DNA of 64,000 nt from Echria macrotheca (taxonomy: Eukaryota > Ascomycota > Sordariomycetes > Sordariales > Schizotheciaceae): contig MU839832.1 of assembly GCA_030411725.1 (NCBI GenBank), positions 124,001-188,000 of the forward strand, given 5' to 3'. This document shows positions 45,915 through 58,727 of the stretch, piece by piece. The notes under the pieces were generated by a model, which worked only from the letters and a program-made list of their open reading frames with translations, had not been told where the DNA came from and searched no databases. Made by a program: the position numbers and the translations under genes. Position 1 is the stretch's first letter, and every line of letters starts with the position of its first letter.

Positions 45915-48900
45915 TCATCTCTGCACATGGCAAGTAAGCGAGCTGCCCAGCTGTCTACTGGCGCCGCCGTCCATCCGGCAGCGGACTCCGACTTACCCGT
46001 CCCCGTCTGGGGTTGGCCGGTTCCTGCATGTATCCCATGTTCGGCACTCCGGCGCCGCTGCCATATCCATAACCTGGCACCCCCATGTTCATGCCGAAGC
46101 CTGGCGGCGCAAACTGAGGCTGGGCGGCGGGCATGCTGGGTAGCTGTCCGCCAGGACCCTGGATAGGACTTCCGTTCGAAGCGTTCGGGCTGCGATATTC
46201 ATACGACGACGGGCTCGGGCTTTGATATCCACCAAATCCGGCTTGCAACGCGGGGAAGTAGTTACCCATGGGCGGGCCCCCTCTGGCCATCATGCTCTGC
46301 TGGAACTGCAACTGCTGGAGCTGAGCGGCCGTCGGCGAGTTGCCCGTCGGGAACATGCCGCCCTGGGAAACGAACGGCGGGAATTGCTGGTTCGCGCCCG
46401 AGTCGGCAGCTTCGCTTCGGGGAACGCCATAACTCATATCGTAGTTGGCTTGAGTCGCCGCGGCCGCGCCGAGAGGGTTATAGTACGGACCGCCAGAAGC
46501 AAACTGGCTACCCTGCTGCGGCTGCTGCGGTTGCTGAGACGATTGATGCGACGCGTTGGCGCTGGTCTGGCGGGAAGTCGGCCGCTGCCGCTCGCTGGAG
46601 CTGACGTGGTCCCGAGCCATGCTACCGCCGTTATTGCCAGAACTAACTCCCCCGCTTCTCGTCGAGAGTCCAACTTCATCCATCAGACGCTTGTAGCCCT
46701 GTCCCGGCTGTGCCTTGATCCGGATCAGGACGGCCTTGACGTTCTCGACAACCTGGCTGCGAATCTCCTCATCGAAGAACGGCGTCGTCAGGACCTTGAA
46801 GATTAGCGTCGCCCCGCAAGCGTGGTCGCTCAGAATGGCCTCCAGGACCTGGTCATTCTGAGTAAAGAAGAGGGCCCTGAGAATGGTGTCCCTCGCCTCT
46901 CCTTCTGCCTTTTGGTTGATGACCTTCAACACCGTCAAATAAGCAACCTTGTGGGTGCAGAGATGGACCAGATATGGGACAAGACGGGGCGACAGAACCG
47001 TGCGGCGCTGAGGAAAGTTGCAGGTATCGAGGAACCAAGTGAGAAGCAAGGCGCCGTTGGCATTGGTGGCCAGTTGGACGCTGTGGAGAGCAATGGCGGC
47101 CGCTAGCAGCCTCTGCTGATCCTTGGTGGAATGGTGGCTCTCGAGACAAGCCCGCATAGCACGAGCACCATACCGGCCCTGGGCAACCTCCCACATCCTG
47201 CTCAGCATCGTCTCAAAAATAAAGTCGTTGAACGGCGAGCCGAACTTCAAGCAGCCCTGGAGGACGTAGTTTCCATATTGGTCCAAAAAGAGCGGCAGGG
47301 TGTAGGGCCGGAGATGCTCCACGATCATACTCATCTGATGAGGCGTCTTGCAGACATCAATGATCTTCTGCGCCGCCCAGGTGCCGTTCTTGTGCACGCC
47401 GATCTCAGCCATGTGGGGCGCAATGGCGGCGAGCATCGAATCGCGAAGAGGGTCGGAGCAGTGCTCAAACAGCTTCTGGACTACCGTGTTACCCAGATAA
47501 TCCGACGAGAGCTCGGCGATCTCGGGAAGCATGTCCATGGCGATATTCTCGATCTCCTGTTGCGAGAGAGTCGAATTGTCGATCCTCTTGCGGATATCCC
47601 GAAGCTTCGGCGCATCATGTACCCGTGTATGAGCGGGTTCCTTGATGGCGGGTATCTCGTCGATAAAGGTGGTGTACTGGATTGCCTGCTGAAGGCTCGT
47701 CGAGATGCGGAATCGGTCCTCTTCATTCGCGCCGAATTGCTGGACAATATCCAGAATGTCGTTAGTCATCTCATGAAGAGGAGGGACCGTCGGGGTGACG
47801 TTGCTGGCAATCTGGGCTGGCGTGGCATCCCCTGATCCTCCCGCGGCAGCAGAACCGGCGTGGCCATTCTCCTGGCCCTTGGCAAACGGGTCAGGGCTCG
47901 GAGACGGATAGGCGCCATCATGGCCCGGCGTGTTGGACGCCGAGGGCGGCTTGGCAAAGTTGATGCGAATAGGCCCAGCGCCGGGGAAAATCTCTTTTCC
48001 GTTCATGCTGGCCTTGGCCGAAATGGCGCTGTCAACCCGCTCAAAGTTTACGAAGCCGCAGTTCTTGTGCGTGAGAACCCTGGCGGACAGGATGGGGCCA
48101 TACGACTTGAACATTTCTGTCAGCGTCGACGTTGTGGTCGAGGTCGGGATGCTTCCCAGCCACAGAGCGCTCGTCGGTCCCTCGAGACCCTGCTCGTCCG
48201 CACTCAGCAGGCCGTTGTTGCGGCTATTGGATCTTCCCAGCGACATGGCGGCGACGGCCTGCGGGAGCTCGTCGAAGTCCTTGTCATCTGTCAGACGGAT
48301 CTCAGCCGCCGTGATCGAGTTATCGAGCCTCGACGGGGTGGGGAAGTAGCTGCGGAGGATACGAGAAGCTGGTGCGTCCAGGACGCCGGCGGTTCTAGCA
48401 CGGGGGCGGGCCGCCTGCGACGCAAAAGCTTGAACAGCAAGATTGTGGTTGTGGATCGCGGCGTTGGTAGCGGCCAGCTGATCCTGGATCTGCGCATACT
48501 GCGTCTCGAGCGAGATCTCGGTGCTGAAGTCGTCCTCCTCCTCATCGGCATACTTGTCCTTGTTGTTCACCGAGTACGAACGGAACCGATTCGCAGCCTT
48601 AGTGAAATCGGCAAAGTTGGGAGCATAAGGAGTGGCGAGCTGTGCGCGGGGGGGTTGCGGTGTCTCGGCCAAGCCCAGGTAGTCCAGCGTCCTCATATGG
48701 ACATCATTCTCCGCGTTACCCTCGCGGGAGAAATGCGACTGGGCGGGCGAGCTTGGGCCATTAGAACCGACGCTAGCAATACTAGCCAGCGTATTCCCCC
48801 TCTCCCGTCCGGCAGTTGGGTTCCAGCTGCTGAAGATGGAGGGACCAAAAGGAGAGCTGGTGCCGGGGATGTGGGGAGCAAACGGGCTTCGCTGAGGCAT

Positions 48901-49591
48901 CGATCCGGCTCGCATTCGGTTCAGAAAGGTGGATGCGCTGTTTAGGTTGTCGACGGGATCGAGACCCGGGGATGGTGATTTGAACGGGGTCTGCGTCGGG
49001 CTGGGCCGCGATGTTTTGGAAGCCAGGGCGGGAACACTAAGCAGGCCATTGCCGACGCCGCCCGGAGAGAATCTCGACGGCACCGTGCCCGCACGAGCAC
49101 GGCGGGTCTGTGGCAGGCTGTCGGGGGTCGACAGCTGGGCAAAGTCAGGGAACCCATCGGTTGGCGACTCGGGGATATTCTCGCGGAGGGGTGTCGAGTT
49201 GCCGCTCGTCGGTGGGCCGCCCCAAAGGTTTACCGGCATTCCCGAGAGCCCCTCCTGGGCTTGGATTTCCCTGGCCCTGGTTTCCATGTTAGCAAGGCCG
49301 GGCAGGACACAGCATCGGTGGCGCACCACCACGTGAGACGTACCGTTTGGAGAACAGTCGGCTGGCAGCGGCCATGTCGTGGGAGGGCGAGCCCGCGCCA
49401 GACCGCGAGGAGGCTGACATTTTGCTCGAAGGCGCAAGGCCGGGCGAGAGGCCAAAGGGAGAGCGGACAGCGCCGGCGGATTGGGGATCGTTCGGCGAGG
49501 CGCTCGTGGGCGACCCGGATCGTTGAGCAGCGGCGGCTTGCGAGGGGTAGCCGATCGTCAGGTGCTCGTTTGGCCTTGAAGAACTGGACAT
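45915..49591 (-). CDS. RRM plus Pumilio-repeat RNA-binding protein (Jsn1/Puf2 type)
   Basis: Binds 3' UTRs and controls mRNA stability or localisation; yeast Jsn1/Puf1 and Puf2 share this RRM plus PUF layout. Exons 49344-49591, 45997-49276 and a 6-nt coding end 45915-45920 give 1177 aa. Seen: a disordered Ser/Pro-rich N-terminus; an RRM at about residues 452-525 (ALWLGSIPTSTTTSTL, CGFVNFERVDSA); a PUM homology domain at about 650-955 with repeats such as SSDYLGNTVVQKLFEHCSD and FLDQYGNYVLQGCLKFG; then a Gln/Gly/Pro-rich tail. The last splice uses a GTAAGT donor at 45996 and gives the end NPRRGRR. If it is not used, the frame runs to 45955 and ends VSRSPLPDGRRRQ. The start at 49591 is the first ATG of the open frame. 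Confidence 0.92.
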
Positions 49592-52500
49592 TATCGATTA
49601 TTTATCTGACCCTCATAATCTATCGGTCCCTAGCAAATAAGTGTGGCTATCCGGCCGGGAGGCACGAGTAGAGACGCTCCAACTCGATACCGGCACGAGA
49701 ATTGAGGGCTCCGCGACACGGCGCTGTGCTGTGCGATGCGCAAGAAACCGAAGGGACGAGCACTGGTCTCGGAAAGATCCTGGACGGCGGGGCAACGACG
49801 GTCAGCCACGCGGAACCCGGTCGAGAGAATGTGGTCCGAAGAATCTAATTCGAAGGTAGAGTAGGAGAGGGCGCAAGGCTGATGTTGGGACAATTACAAG
49901 GAAGGCGACGGAGATGCCCAATTCCTGTTTCTATCAAAGAGTCGAAAAAGCGTCGTCGGACGGTGGAGTGGTGAATGAAACCCGGCGGCCCGAGGATCCC
50001 TTTTCGTTCGGCAAGGAGCGTGAGGGAGACGAAAACGACCTGTCGAGGCGACGGCCGACACAATGTCGAGGTGACGGGGCAGGAAAGCGAGGAACCGCGA
50101 TGCCCGCTCGGGATATGTCTGTGTCGTCTCGTTCTGTCGAAGAAGCCGTCTCAGCCGGCGTATGCGCTCGTGGACCCTGGCAAGGCTCGGAGAGGGGAGA
50201 ATATAAGGCACTTCAATAATATACAGGCGTCATTAGGTAGGAATTGAGCCTGGAGAAGGGGATGGCGACTCGAAGGCAGGAAGAGAAGCCGGTGGGGTGG
50301 GCAACACGACCAAGAAAGGGCAAAGAGATCGGGGGTTGATTGACGAGTAAAAGGGAATGGGAAGGTGGACGGGCCCAAGATGAAACGTCCGTTTAGGGGT
50401 GAGAGCTACGTAGTTTTTTTTTTTTCAGGATTTTCTGGTGAAGCTGCACGCTCTTTGCTGGCCGGCCTGCTACTGGCTGGCGGCTCTAGCCACTAAACTG
50501 CACCGGGCTGGGCTGTTGCTGAGGGTGGAGCCGCCTGCCCCCGTCACTTCTGGGTCGTCACCCCTCTTCAAACGGATGCTTCGCACTGACAAGACAGATG
50601 GCGCGAGCTGTCAGGGCGGTTCCATCAACCAACTGCTCCCGACTAAGGTAGCCAACGTCGTGTCCTTTTGTCAGGCGGAGCTGATGGCCGCGGCACAGCC
50701 CGCTGATGGCTCTCTGTCTGCCTGCCGGTCTGTCCTGGGGTCTGTCAAGACATTGACTGGGCAGCTCGTTATGGGTAACGTAGCGATGCAGATTGCCCGC
50801 TGCGAACGCTTCCTCTGGACGGCTGCAGCTCCATGTCGCTCGAGTCAAACCGTGCGGTACGGCAAACACCAATGTGACCCGAGACGACACTCGAGCCAGC
50901 TTTCTGTTTCCTGCCTTGCTCTCGGCTAAAGCTGCACGTGCAGTGTACGAGACACAATACGCGGTCATGGAGGCATCTGTTCGTGTTCACCAAACTGCGG
51001 AGGCTCCCTTGCGTTTCTGTGAACAAGGAGTGCCAGAGCTGTATGCTGATGGTGGGGAGGATTGCCAACAGCCAAGCAACAGGTATATCGACGCGAGACT
51101 CCCAATACTATGACAATGATGCATGGGAAATCCTATAATAAGCGTAGCCGTCGAGATAGGGCCGTCCCAGAACAGGATGGGCCGAGAATATAGTGTGGAA
51201 TAGGAATAGCAACACATGCACGCAGATCTGGTGGAAGCTGATTTGATGACTTGCAACGATCACCCGGCACTTCGGGATGGGGGAAGCCAAGGGGCTTCTG
51301 GAAGCTGGCCTTCTGTCGAGGATAGATTGTGGCGTGCGGGTGCTTGTTTATGCTGTCGGTCGGCCCAGCACACACATCCACGACATCGCAGCTGTGTCGC
51401 TGGCGAACCATGGATCCATGTTTGCATGTTTGCGGTTGCTTGTTGTCGACGTCAGATAGAGAGATGCCCTAGCTGCAACGGTGAGGCCAGGGTCATGCAG
51501 GCCCGGTGTGTTTGCTTTGAGAGGAAGTCTCTGTGCCTCGATCAGAATCCGAACCCACCAGCAAACAGATTCCATCCTCTACACTATTGACTCGCCAATC
51601 CCCTTTTTCACACGGGCATGCATGAGCTGGCGTCGACCTGGTTCGAGCAACCGACCTGGTTAGAGTACTGAGAAGAGCAACATGAATTCATGCCCTGCGA
51701 CTACCAGGGCCGGCTAGGATGCCGCACCAATCGCCAGTGCGGGGCAGCGCCTGCAGCTGATCTGCTTTGAGAACCTGAAACGTTCCCAAGAGCTGTTACC
51801 CCTGCGCGTCGACTTGCCCTGTCTTGCACCTGGGATTGGTGGACTGGCCAGCTGGCCAATCAAGCTGCCAGCGAGCCCTACGCCCGTGATGGGCGGCCAC
51901 GGCTAGCCGGATCGGCCAGCCAAGCATGGATCCCGACAGCTAACCGCTTGCGGCCAACCCACCACCTGTTCTCAACTTTTTGTCCGTCCCAGGGGTTTCA
52001 GCTGCAATGCCATCTGGAGATGGCCTCCTTTCCCCGCATTTCCCGTACTCCTACTGCCAGGCCAGGCAGCCAGAGATGCGGCCAGCCCTTGGCTTGCCCT
52101 GCTCTAACTAGTCAATCGAACTGCCGGCGCTTAATCATAGTGATCAAGGTAAGGTTTATTGACGTGACGACGTCGAAGCTGTCACGTCAACGCGCCATCA
52201 ACACCACGGCCTGCTCCGCACACGGGCACAGGGGCACACCTGTGGGGGCGGGTCACGGCGGTGCGTGCCGCGCTGGACGGTAAGTCGTTGTCGGTGTCAA
52301 GTCATGAAAGCCTGGGGCTTGGGTCGGGCGGACGCCAGTTTCGGCGACGGGCGCGGCGGGATCGGGGCTCATGGACCGACGACTGCATGAGCAGTTACAT
52401 AGAGGCACACACGTGCCGACTTCCCTTTCGCATCCTTTCCCTCGTTCACGCCGCTTTCCCTACCCTCCACCACCGCGATCCCAAGCCCTTCCAAGCCTAC

Positions 52501-55500
52501 CGACCCTACGCCTCCTGCAGGGGCATTCATGCTCGACGTCTTCAATGACACCCTGTGAGAGCACACGTGGAGGCAACTATCCGACTTCCAGCAGCACGCC
52601 ATCCGCTGACATCGACCCGATACCACGCACGAAGCGACAGTCTGCGGCGGCCGACAGTTCTCTACGTCAAGTTCATCGCCACGCAGCCGCGCATATAGTC
52701 GATCCAGCCGAGTCTTGACATCACCCTTCTCGATATCCTGCCCGCCGGACACGGTGTCGTCTTGCTGTCCCTTATCAGCCTTCCCCCCTTCGGGGTCCTG
52801 CCCTCGTCCCCGATGCTCTAGAGCTCCTCCGGACCTGAGAATCACGATATCCTTATCCCCCTTGCCTGTCCTGTGTTTGTTCCCGCTTCGTTCAGCCGCA
52901 CTTCCCTCCAGGAATCCTGCCCCGTCTGTGCATCCCTGGTGGTCGCTGGTGGTGGCGCCCCTTCCCGCGGTCCACGTGTGTGACATCGAAGGGGCAATAG
53001 GATCGGCCTATGAAGAAGAAACCTGGGGGAAACATTTGGTGCGAGCAAGGACCAGAAATGGCTCAACACGACATGTGGGTAACTTCAGGTTTGTTCGACC
53101 TCGCACAGCATTGGTGAGTGAGGAGTCCGTCATGATCAACGATGGCCGGCGACGCGTCAGCAAGCTTCTTCCACCGAATCGGTCCATCGGATGTGGGCAT
53201 CCCACTCGGTGATAACCACGCGTAGGCCGGACAGCGAATGGAACTTACGCCTGGCCGGATAACTGCCGCCGTGGGATATCTTGGCTGCAGTGCTGTTGAT
53301 TGGTATCATGGCGGGACGTCCCCGAAATCGCGGTCAAGCATCTGTAACGGTACGGTACAGGTCTGGCATGTTTGGTCGGGGACGGAGACAGATTTGCTCT
53401 CTGACGGTATCATCCGGCTCGGACCGTTGAGTCCCGGACACTGTGATCTCACTTACATGAAAAGAAGCTTCTGAACCCGCCCGGCATCGTGGAGCTGACA
53501 ACACAGCAACACAAACATGGCTGTGTTTTTTCTTGGCCTTCCTACCGTTTACTAGTTGGTTAGTACACACAGCCATGTAAGACGTTCAAGACTCCGGGGA
53601 AAGGGACCCGCCAAACAAGGTTCAGAGATAAGCCCTACGGAAAGTTACCGCTTTTTTTTTTAATCAGTTTTGCTTACCGCCATCCGCCCTAGGTAAGGTA
53701 CGTGGCCAACAACCAGTCGGACTGCGGTCCGCCGAGCGGAGACGTAACGGCATACCAGCCAGTCGAGAGAGAGAGAGATTTTATCTCTCTTGGTCCTGCT
53801 GGTGGTGCCATATCTGACTTACGTGTTTTGCATGTTTCAAAAAGCCTAACTTTACCTCCGAGCCGCGACTGGAAATAGAGAGAAACCGTTGGTGGAGGCT
53901 TGTCGGCCAGCACATATCCGCGAAAAATAACGTGCCTAACTCCGAGACATGCTTTTCTTTCTATTTCATGTTTCTGGGTCCGGCAGTTGGGTGGTTTTAT
54001 CTACCAATGACGGCAATTCTAGATTTTGGGGATGTTGTTTGGCTACCGTCAATCTATCTGGTTTACCTGTGACTGTCGACGCAGGTTTGGCGTCAGAAAA
54101 TGGGTTTTGGGGGGTGAAAAGTAAAGAAGATTACCTGTGACTGAGAAGGGGGTAGGGAATAGGGGGTGAACGCTGTGAAGGTGATCATCCCCATGAAATC
54201 CAGTTCTCAGAAAGGGAGATAGATACGTGAGCTATATATGTAAGTGTCGTGGCACCACTCAGTCCGACAGCAACCGCGGAGAACGCGGAGATGGGAGGAT
54301 CAGATCATCTGTGAGTCCAGTCTCTAGAGGTTGACAACCTAAAGATATGCATGGTAGTTTCTTGTCAAGCCCTTTGGATCTTCTCGATTGTGTACCTACC
54401 TACCTACCTTACCAAACATTGCCAATCTACTTGGGAAGAGAGAAAGAGAGAGAGAAAGTATCTCGGTCTTCCACCCCCTCCTCTGGATTTTCACATCCCA
54501 TGCCGCCCGTGTTCTCTTATCGTGCTTGAAGACCGGGCTAGCAGTCGAACGCCCAGCCACAACACATACACTTATCAATCACTATGGGACAAAGTCATGA
54601 CCACTCATAAGGCTCATATCCATTACCTAGCGTCAAATCTTCCCCCGGTAACCCGTCTAATACCTACCAATCCACCAAGAGCATGATATATCCATCCCTG
54701 GAGATCTTGAAATTTACACTGCTGCGGCCGAAGGATAGGTAGGTATCTAGGTAGATAAGGAGGTAGGTCATTAACCCCGTACGACCCGGACAAGAGTAAA
54801 CACCAAAGCCGCCTGCCTCCGTCGACATGGTTTGGTAAGTATTCATCTCGCAAGAGAAATAGCACAACTATTATGTCTCGAGATCCAGATATTCCATAGA
54901 ACGTCAATACGGAGGGAGTACCTCACTTAACATTTTCCATCGCCGATATATATCCCAGAACGAGGAACCTCGCCCAAACTTAATAAGCGACAAGACTAAC
55001 CAAGGTACCTAACCAAACCTACATAATCATATATACCTACTTACCTTAATCCTGACTCGTATAACTACTCCCCGAGGCTAGATAACCTCCCTTCAGACAC
55101 TGCCCCCTAAACCCAGCGCCACAGCTTCCCTCCATCCCTCCCTCCCTCCAATCCGGACTACGTACCTACATGGAGAGACATTTATATGCCCCAAGTAATC
55201 CGTCCATCCTTCCCTCCCTCCAATACCCCACAAAAGGGGACCTCCTCCCAGCCTTGCTCTCGTTGTAAACATACCCAGAGGGAAGACAAAATACTCGGAG
55301 GCCAATCTTCCCCCAACTAATATTACCCCCTCAGCCCCAAAATACTAGACTCAGCACCACCTAGCCATCCTCATCACACACCATCAAGACAAAGCAAGTC
55401 AAACCTGAACAAGATCTTGATTCTTTCATCACGAAATGCTAAATCACAAAAAAACCTCGCGCAAGCTGACGCTCTGGAATACCCACTACCAGACACGCTC

Positions 55501-55896
55501 TGCCCAAGAGTCGAAAAAAAAAAACGTGATATCGTTCGTAAACGACATCCACACCAAAAGTCCCCAGACGAGAAGAGAGAGGGATGGAAGAAGAAGAAGA
55601 AAAAAGCAGTCCCCGTGCAAACCTCCTACGCCGCATAACGCCGCCCGAACTTCGTCTCCCCATCTTTCCTCCCAGAACGAAGAAAAAAGAAAGAGACCCG
55701 AGAGAAGAAAAGAAATCTCACACACGATATGCTGGATTTCCTTCTCCCATCCCTCGCTTTCATGCAGACATTGGTGATTTCCCGGCCGTTCCTAACACAT
55801 GTCTCATTGACATCCAAGTTCACCCCTTTTTCCATCCATGACCATGGCCGCATTTTACCACGCACTTCAGACTTCCCAGTTTTTCGCATTCCTAAT
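49592..55896. other. 6.3-kb region without a recognisable gene
   Basis: Between two minus-strand genes. The first part is presumably the PUF gene promoter and leader. ORFs reach about 205 aa but overlap on both strands and show no family motif. From about 53.6 kb the sequence is richer in A/T and carries TACCTA/AGGTA and (CCCT)n tracts. It could hold a non-coding RNA or decayed sequence; nothing proves this. Confidence 0.55.
54390..55285. repeat. Scattered TACCT/AGGTA and CCCTCCCT tracts
   Basis: Short runs such as ACCTACCTACCTACC near 54395, AGGTAGGTA near 54736 and two similar TCCATCC(C/T)TCCCTCCCT blocks at about 55131 and 55203. Low-complexity sequence, no defined element. Confidence 0.5.
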
Positions 55897-58727
55897 CTAT
55901 TTCGCCCCCCGTTTAAACGCCAACAGCTCAGCGAGGCTGGCTAGCGGGCAACCGTGCTTGAGGAAGTCGTGCTGGAGCAGCTCACGCGCTGATGCACGGC
56001 TCTTAACGTCAACACACAGACACACTGAAAGGAATGCCTTGAGTTCCTTGCTGAGCTTTTCGGGCTTCTTGAGACGCGGCGTTCCGTTGGTCGCAATCAG
56101 ATAAAGAGCCTTGAGAGGCTCCTCATTCAGGTAGGGAGGCTCAGACTCGATCATCTCGATGGCCATGATGCCAAGAGACCAGATATCGACCTTCGGGCCG
56201 TACTCCTTTTGCTTGACAACTTCAGGAGCCATCCAGTACGGCGTACCAACCATAGTGGCACGCTTCGACTTAGTCTCGGTAAGCTTGGCGCAGAATCCGA
56301 AATCGGCTGTTATCCTCGTTAGCACCTGTGTACATGAGAGCAGAAACATCCAACATACTAATCTTGACATTTCCGCGAGCATCTAGGAGAACATTGTCGC
56401 TCTTGATATCACGATGGATGATGTTTTGGGAGTGAAGGTGCTCCAATCCTTGGCACGTCTGCAAAATTGTTAGTGGCGTGTCACACTGCTTTCCTGTTGA
56501 CCGATCCTTACCTCGAGGCATATCGTAGAGATCTGCTCCTCTGTGATGACGGGGTTGTTATCAATGACGTCCGTCAACGCGCCACCCTCCATGTACTCCA
56601 TGACGACCCAGAGTTCCGCGTTGTTGTTCCGGAGGAACGCATCGAGGAAGTTGACAATGTTGGGGTGCTTGTTGTCCTTCATCACCATGATCTCGTTGAC
56701 GATGAGCTCCTTACGGGGCTGATGCGCAAGATCCATCTGCTTAATAGCAACCAAATCGCTGCCCGTCTTCGGCATGGAACCGCCCTGTGGGTTCATTCTC
56801 GGGTTGACCTTGGCGACATAGACTGACCCGGACGCACCCTGACCAATCTTCTTCTGCTTCGAGTACAGAGCTGTGGGGTCTTTCTTGGAAACGACTTCCT
56901 TGAGCTTAGCCATGACCTCGTTCTCGGACATTGTCGACATCCGGACGTCCTGCTTGCGCTCGGTCGCCGGAGGCTTGGCGGTAAGAGCCGCCTCGGCGGC
57001 CTTGACGGGGTCTTGGGCGGCGGGCTTGGCAACATTAAGGGGCTTGACGGGGGCTGGCAGCCTCGAAGGCTGCTGGGCTTGGGGCTGGCCATTGGCAGGC
57101 CGCGCCGAAGGTCCGTTGGGATACCGCGAAGGCGCAGAGCCAGCACCGTTCTGGTCGGGACGGGGAATTCTCTGCGGCGACTGATTATTGGGATCACGCA
57201 TGGAGCCGGATTGCTGGCCAACAGGTGGGCGAGAATTGCCCTGAGATGGCGGGGCAGGGGCTGGCCGCTGAGCCCGGAGACTCTGTGCTTGCTGGGGGGC
57301 CTTGGGAGCAGCACGGCTTGGGTTAAACCGATCGGGAGCTGGGGAAGAGCCTCCACCGTAGCCGCCGAGCTCTTGTTGAGCCATCGTCATCTTTTGCTTA
57401 GGGATCGAGGCGTTATAAGCCTCCAAATCTCTTCGGCTTTGCTCTTCGATCTCTTGACGCTCCTGCTCCCTCAACCTCTGCTCCTCCCTCATGCGGTCCG
57501 ACGAGCCGTAATTCAGGGTAGAGCTCGAGCTGTAGCTGTTCATGCTCTCCTGCGTCTGTGAGCGCTGCAGCGGGGCTCCCGGAGGTGAGGGCTGCCTAGG
57601 CGTCCCGCTCTGCGAGCTGCTGGTGTAGTAGCTGTTATTACGCTGGATAGGCTGAACTGGTCGAGGGGGCGCCACCGACGCGCCGCTTGTGTACCCAAGC
57701 TGCTTGTTCTGTGTGCTGCTGGCGGCCGGCGGCGTGGGAGGGAACTGAGACGGATTTTGAGCCTTCTTGGTCAGGTCAGTGTAGAAGTCGAGGACCTCGA
57801 AGACGGCCTGGGGGTTCTTCTCATAGTCCTCCTTCGTGATGGCCGATGAAGACAGCAGCTTAGCCCACTCTGGAGGGAGGCCGGTGAAGCCTCCTGAATG
57901 CGGATCAAATCCGACATGGATGGCGTGTGCGAAATTGGTCGGGTTGCTAACTCCTCCCATCCCGGGGCAGCGTGCGTAAATGAAGTCGATCCATTCATAC
58001 AGATCGTCATCGCCCTTGACTCGAATCTGGAGGACCTTGAGGCCGTTGTCATCTTCGCCGGGACTCGTTGAGGCGCCATTCTGCTGCCTCTTGATCTCAA
58101 AGATGGTGCCCGCAGCCTCGACCCGCCCGACGCTAATGACGTCTTTGAGGAACAGGGTATAAGATACTTTGGTGTTCTCGCCCTTGTGGAAATCTAGCGA
58201 TTCCTTCCGCAAGATGAGGTACTTGTTCTTCCACGGGTTAATGAAGTTTTTGCTCTCCTTCACATTGGCCCAGCCTTGCTTGATGACCGCCAGGCCGCCT
58301 GAGCCATCCGTTGCTGAGTTAGAGCGTGAGATCGGGAGAGCAATAGTCGACCCGCTATACGTGCTACTCGCGGGAGAGCGGAGGCTGAGGTTTGACATGC
58401 TCCCGGGCAGGTTGGGTGCGGGTGTCAGGCCAAGGCGAGGCTTTTCCGTGGGAGGCCGCGGCGCAGGGCCGGGGTTCATGAATTGCCCATTTGAATAAAC
58501 ACTGCGGCAGCCAACCCAGGTTAGTATCGCGAATTCTCTTTGAGGCCTGGATAGTACATGATGACGAGGACAGCTGGGGCTGAGGGAAATGTCTCGAAGT
58601 TGCGGGGATCGTGCCAATATGTTCGAGCGAACACCACTAATCACAACCCCGCGCGCGACTATGCTGGTAGCCACCAGGAAGGTAAGTTCGAGTGAGAGAC
58701 AGGTGCGTACCTATTTTGCGCTGCCAT
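55897..58727 (-). CDS. CLA4: PAK-family kinase CLA4 (PH + CRIB + Ser/Thr kinase)
   Basis: p21-activated kinase acting below Cdc42/Rac in polarity and septation. Four exons, 58711-58727, 56512-58501, 56359-56458 and 55897-56306, give 838 aa (yeast Cla4 is 842). Seen: a PH domain at about residues 78-193 (VIKQGWANVKESKNFINPW); CRIB at about 190-222 (SNPTNFAHAIHVGFDPHSGG); a long Gln/Pro/Ser-rich linker; and a kinase from about 556 with G-loop IGQGASGSVYVAK, the lysine of VAIKQM near 593, HRDIKSDN with Asp near 686, DFGF near 704, and GTPYWMAPEVV. The PH domain separates Cla4 from Ste20. The first coding exon is only 17 nt (MAAQN plus two bases). All junctions keep frame. Confidence 0.95.

Noticed and set aside
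50438..50968. 163-aa (+) and 136-aa (-) overlapping ORFs
   Set aside because: Open on both strands by composition; neither shows a family signature.
51630..51680. GGTTCGAGCAACC as a possible tRNA T-arm
   Set aside because: No acceptor stem, D-arm or anticodon arm could be fitted around it.
52369..53212. ORFs of 205 aa (-) and 165 aa (+) overlapping each other
   Set aside because: Antisense open frames in a GC-rich patch; no recognisable motif and no supporting splice pattern.
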